Assembly: GCA_037447655.1 (NCBI GenBank)
Contig: JBBHKE010001999.1
Location: 64,001-95,205 of the forward strand
DNA: 31,205 bases
Direction: 5' to 3'
Source of the DNA: Zygnema cylindricum
Lineage: Eukaryota > Streptophyta > Zygnematophyceae > Zygnematales > Zygnemataceae
How positions within the stretch are numbered: the first letter of the stretch is position 1; each line of letters begins with the position of its first letter. A program made the position numbers and the translations under genes. Shown in pieces: positions 29,037 through 31,205 of this stretch. A model generated the notes under the pieces. That model worked only from the letters and a program-made list of their open reading frames with translations. It made no database searches and was not told the DNA's origin.

Positions 29037-29407
29037 ATAAAAAAAATATAAAAAATATAAATGCAACACCTTAATATAAAATAAACAAAAACCATTAGTA
29101 TTCTGTTTAAACAAATAATGGTTGAATAATGTTAATGGTTTAATGTGTATTCTATATTAAACATTAAAATATTTAATACTACATGATATATTCAGTCCAT
29201 TCATTCATATCGTTCAGTAGATTGAGATCGAACGTTCAAATTAATGTGAAACTTTTACGCTTAATCAAACCCCCTACATGAACGAAAGTACGAAACGTGA
29301 ATTAAACCATCTACTTGGCATCCTCATGGTCTTTACCATGTACAATGCGATAGTACAGTGGGTACCATGTACGAACACCGTACGTGACGCCAACACTGAA
29401 ATTACGA
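29037..29407. other. A+T-rich intergenic, nothing recognised
   Basis: No ORF or repeat of note except GTACGTGACGCCAACACT near 29381, which recurs near 30190. Confidence 0.45.
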
Positions 29408-29409
29408 TA

Positions 29410-30083
29410 CACCACAAATCGTAATTAGAGTAAAGAAAAGATTAGAGTAAAAAAAAAATAATAATAATTGAGTTATAAACGCTAATTATTGTGATATAAC
29501 CTTTTCACAGAGGAAGTTTACTCTAATTTATTTAATTACTCTATATTAGGTTATGTCGGCAATAATTATCCGTGCTGTAATTATGAACACTAAAATACGT
29601 AGACATACCAAAACTGTTAGTCCGTATATTTTGACGTCATTATGACGTTAGTACTATTTGTCTCATATATATGTACTATTTGTCTCAACTCATACTATTG
29701 TCGTTTAACTATAAACTTTTCACATGTAAATTCATGTAAATGTTCACACGGACGACAATGTTGTCGACGGACAGAGCTATGCGAACGAATTTTTTTCGAT
29801 GCGATTTTTTTTTTTTGTTTAGTGCAATTTCACATGTGAGCGCAATTCTATTAAATTATTATTTGTACCTTTTTACTTATAAAAGTACAATTTTGCACAG
29901 TCAGACGTTGTCCGTACTCCACCCTATTTAAATCGAATCTATATTAGAATTTTTTACGCTAATTAAACTTTTCCTTAAATAGTATAATAAAAAAATTCGA
30001 ATCATTTACTCTATTTAACGTGATAGAGTCGAAATTTAGGGCGACCGAATTTGCGTTATTTACTCTATTTACGATTCGCCGTG
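29410..30083. mobile_element. TA-flanked MITE, 674 bp (copy 2)
   Basis: Ends CACCACAAATCGTAATTAG and TTTACGATTCGCCGTG, flanked by TA (29408-29409, 30084-30085). Shares interior blocks with copy 1, such as TACTTATAAAAGTACA and GTTGTCCGTACTCCAC. No transposase ORF. Confidence 0.75.
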
Positions 30084-30087
30084 TAAT

Positions 30088-30418
30088 GTACGGATATTGA
30101 GAACACGACAACGTGGCGTGATGTGACGAGATCGCACGCGCCAAAATTAAAAGTGCGATACTGTACGTTACTGTACCGGTATAGATTAAACGACACATCG
30201 TACGTCACGCCAACACTCAAATAACAGTAGTGTACGGATATTGAGAACAAGACAACGTGGCGTGATGTGACGGGATCGCACACGCAAAAATTAAATGTAC
30301 GATACTGTACGTTACTCAACCGGTATTGATATCACGACATTTTGGCGTGACGTCGATTTTGTTTGGCCTTCTATCATACCACTACAACCACGCGAAATAC
30401 AACAAATAGGATTGTACC
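30088..30418 (+). repeat. Repeat R2, two tandem copies
   Basis: TGTACGGATATTGAGAACA starts at 30088 and again at 30231. The second copy is longer and extends to ATTGTACC. Both contain the AAAATTAAA.GT(A/G)CGATACTG core. Confidence 0.7.
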
Positions 30419-30461
30419 ACGTGTCTCTTTTCATTACATCGAAATGGAACATGACAAAGCT

Positions 30462-30622
30462 AATCAAAACTCAAATCACTCAACGGCTCAAGATCTTACA
30501 CAACAATAATCGACGATCAATTATCGTTGTCACCAGAGACGCCAATCAAAACTCAAAACACTCAACGGCTCAAGATCTTACACAAAATATCGACGGTCAA
30601 TTATCGTTTTCACCAGAGACGA
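30462..30622 (+). repeat. Tandem duplication, 82-bp period, two copies
   Basis: AATCAAAACTCAAA.CACT ... CGGCTCAAGATCTTACACA ... TCAATTATCGTT.TCACCAGAGACG is present at 30462 and 30544. An ORF crossing it is not credible. Confidence 0.75.
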
Positions 30623-31002
30623 ATGCGACTAGAATGCTTTGCTCTTTTAGAAAAAGGCAAAGGTACTTTTAAGCAATATAATGTACTGATTTCGACATTT
30701 CGTATACCAAAAACTCCATAATATCGTGAACCAAAAACTCGCAGATATCGGTCCCTATCAGTATTCACATGATGTACGGATTTCGTATTGTAAGCAACAT
30801 TAAAAATATGTAATAATACCGACCTTCGAATACCCCAGTGATACTGGCATACGCCATAACCGTACGATCGGACGATGAGAAGCAGTCAGCGGTACATTCA
30901 GTACACCGTACAAATATCCTGAACCCTCTCCATCAAAAGTCGCAGCTAACAAGGGCGAATCCTACGCTGTCACTGTTTCGTAAGATTTGTTGTTCTCTAC
31001 TA
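30623..31002. other. Intergenic, nothing recognised
   Basis: No supported gene. GTACATTCAGTACACCGTAC near 30891 is a MITE-terminus-like scrap. Confidence 0.4.
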
Positions 31003-31199
31003 CACCGCCAATCGCTATTAGAGTATATAACGCCAATTCGGTGCCCTTTTTTCAAAAAAGAAAACCTGAAATACAATTAATAACGCTATTTAAGTAGGTG
31101 GACCATAATCTGCCACGTCTCAGATACTAAATTAGAATCAATAACGCTAATTTTTTTTTGACGCTATTTAATCCTTGACTCTAATAGCGATTGGCGGTG
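31003..31199. mobile_element. TA-flanked MITE, 197 bp (copy 3)
   Basis: Near-perfect terminal inverted repeats CACCGCCAATCGCTATTAGA and CTAATAGCGATTGGCGGTG, flanked by TA (31001-31002 and 31200-31201). Shorter relative of 18837-19336. No ORF. Confidence 0.82.
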
Positions 31200-31205
31200 T
31201 ACTGT

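Noticed and set aside
1-31205. Alternative nuclear code with UAG (or UAR) as a sense codon
   Set aside because: TAG replaces different residues (Trp, Glu, Ser, Tyr) in aligned copies, and normal Gln, Glu and Trp codons occur in the same frames. Decay explains it better.

Overview
The window reads as nuclear DNA from a plant or green alga: A+T-leaning, gene-poor and full of transposable elements. Three points suggest the green lineage. (1) The copia-type elements carry a 15-nt primer-binding site (PBS) that is an exact complement of the plant-type initiator tRNA-Met anticodon arm. (2) A separate LTR ends next to a near-canonical plant initiator-Met PBS. (3) Dispersed exons at 19900-22674 resemble the S1-domain/acidic-linker part of the plastid EF-Ts polyprotein (PETs). 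I cannot name the species.

Left half (1-16827): one family of Ty1/copia elements dominates. Copy A (minus strand) enters from the left edge and ends at 2131, apparently inserted into a solo LTR (2132-3104, plus strand). Copy B (5671-11982, minus) is nearly complete: two LTRs, PBS, and gag-protease-integrase-RT-RNase H. From protease to RNase H it stays in one frame, broken only by point stops. Copy C (12842-15960, plus) has a full 5' LTR and gag, protease and half an integrase, then stops. LTR scraps lie at 16698-16827 and 24716-24877 and inside copy C's gag. All five long LTRs hold a tRNA-like block, always antisense to the retroelement.

Middle (16828-22700): interspersed repeats; a 405-bp hAT-type MITE with a perfect 8-bp target duplication and a 48-nt C run; a 500-bp TA-flanked MITE; then the probable EF-Ts (PETs) exons, with a frameshifted and TAG-interrupted Glu/Pro-repeat linker.

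Right (22700-31205): two copies of a roughly 150-bp tandem array whose units share a nested hairpin. Each copy is linked to a sequence encoding an OTU-type cysteine-protease domain. Between the two loci the segment order is circularly permuted. The first OTU copy is cut by an LTR (23722-24410). The second continues into a long GAT-rich (poly-Asp-coding) tract. The rest is repeats and two more TA-flanked MITEs (29410-30083, 31003-31199).

No intact protein gene, CRISPR array or rRNA is seen. The main candidates for new biology are the antisense tRNA-like block in the LTRs, half-tRNA priming in a plant element, and the OTU/hairpin-array unit.
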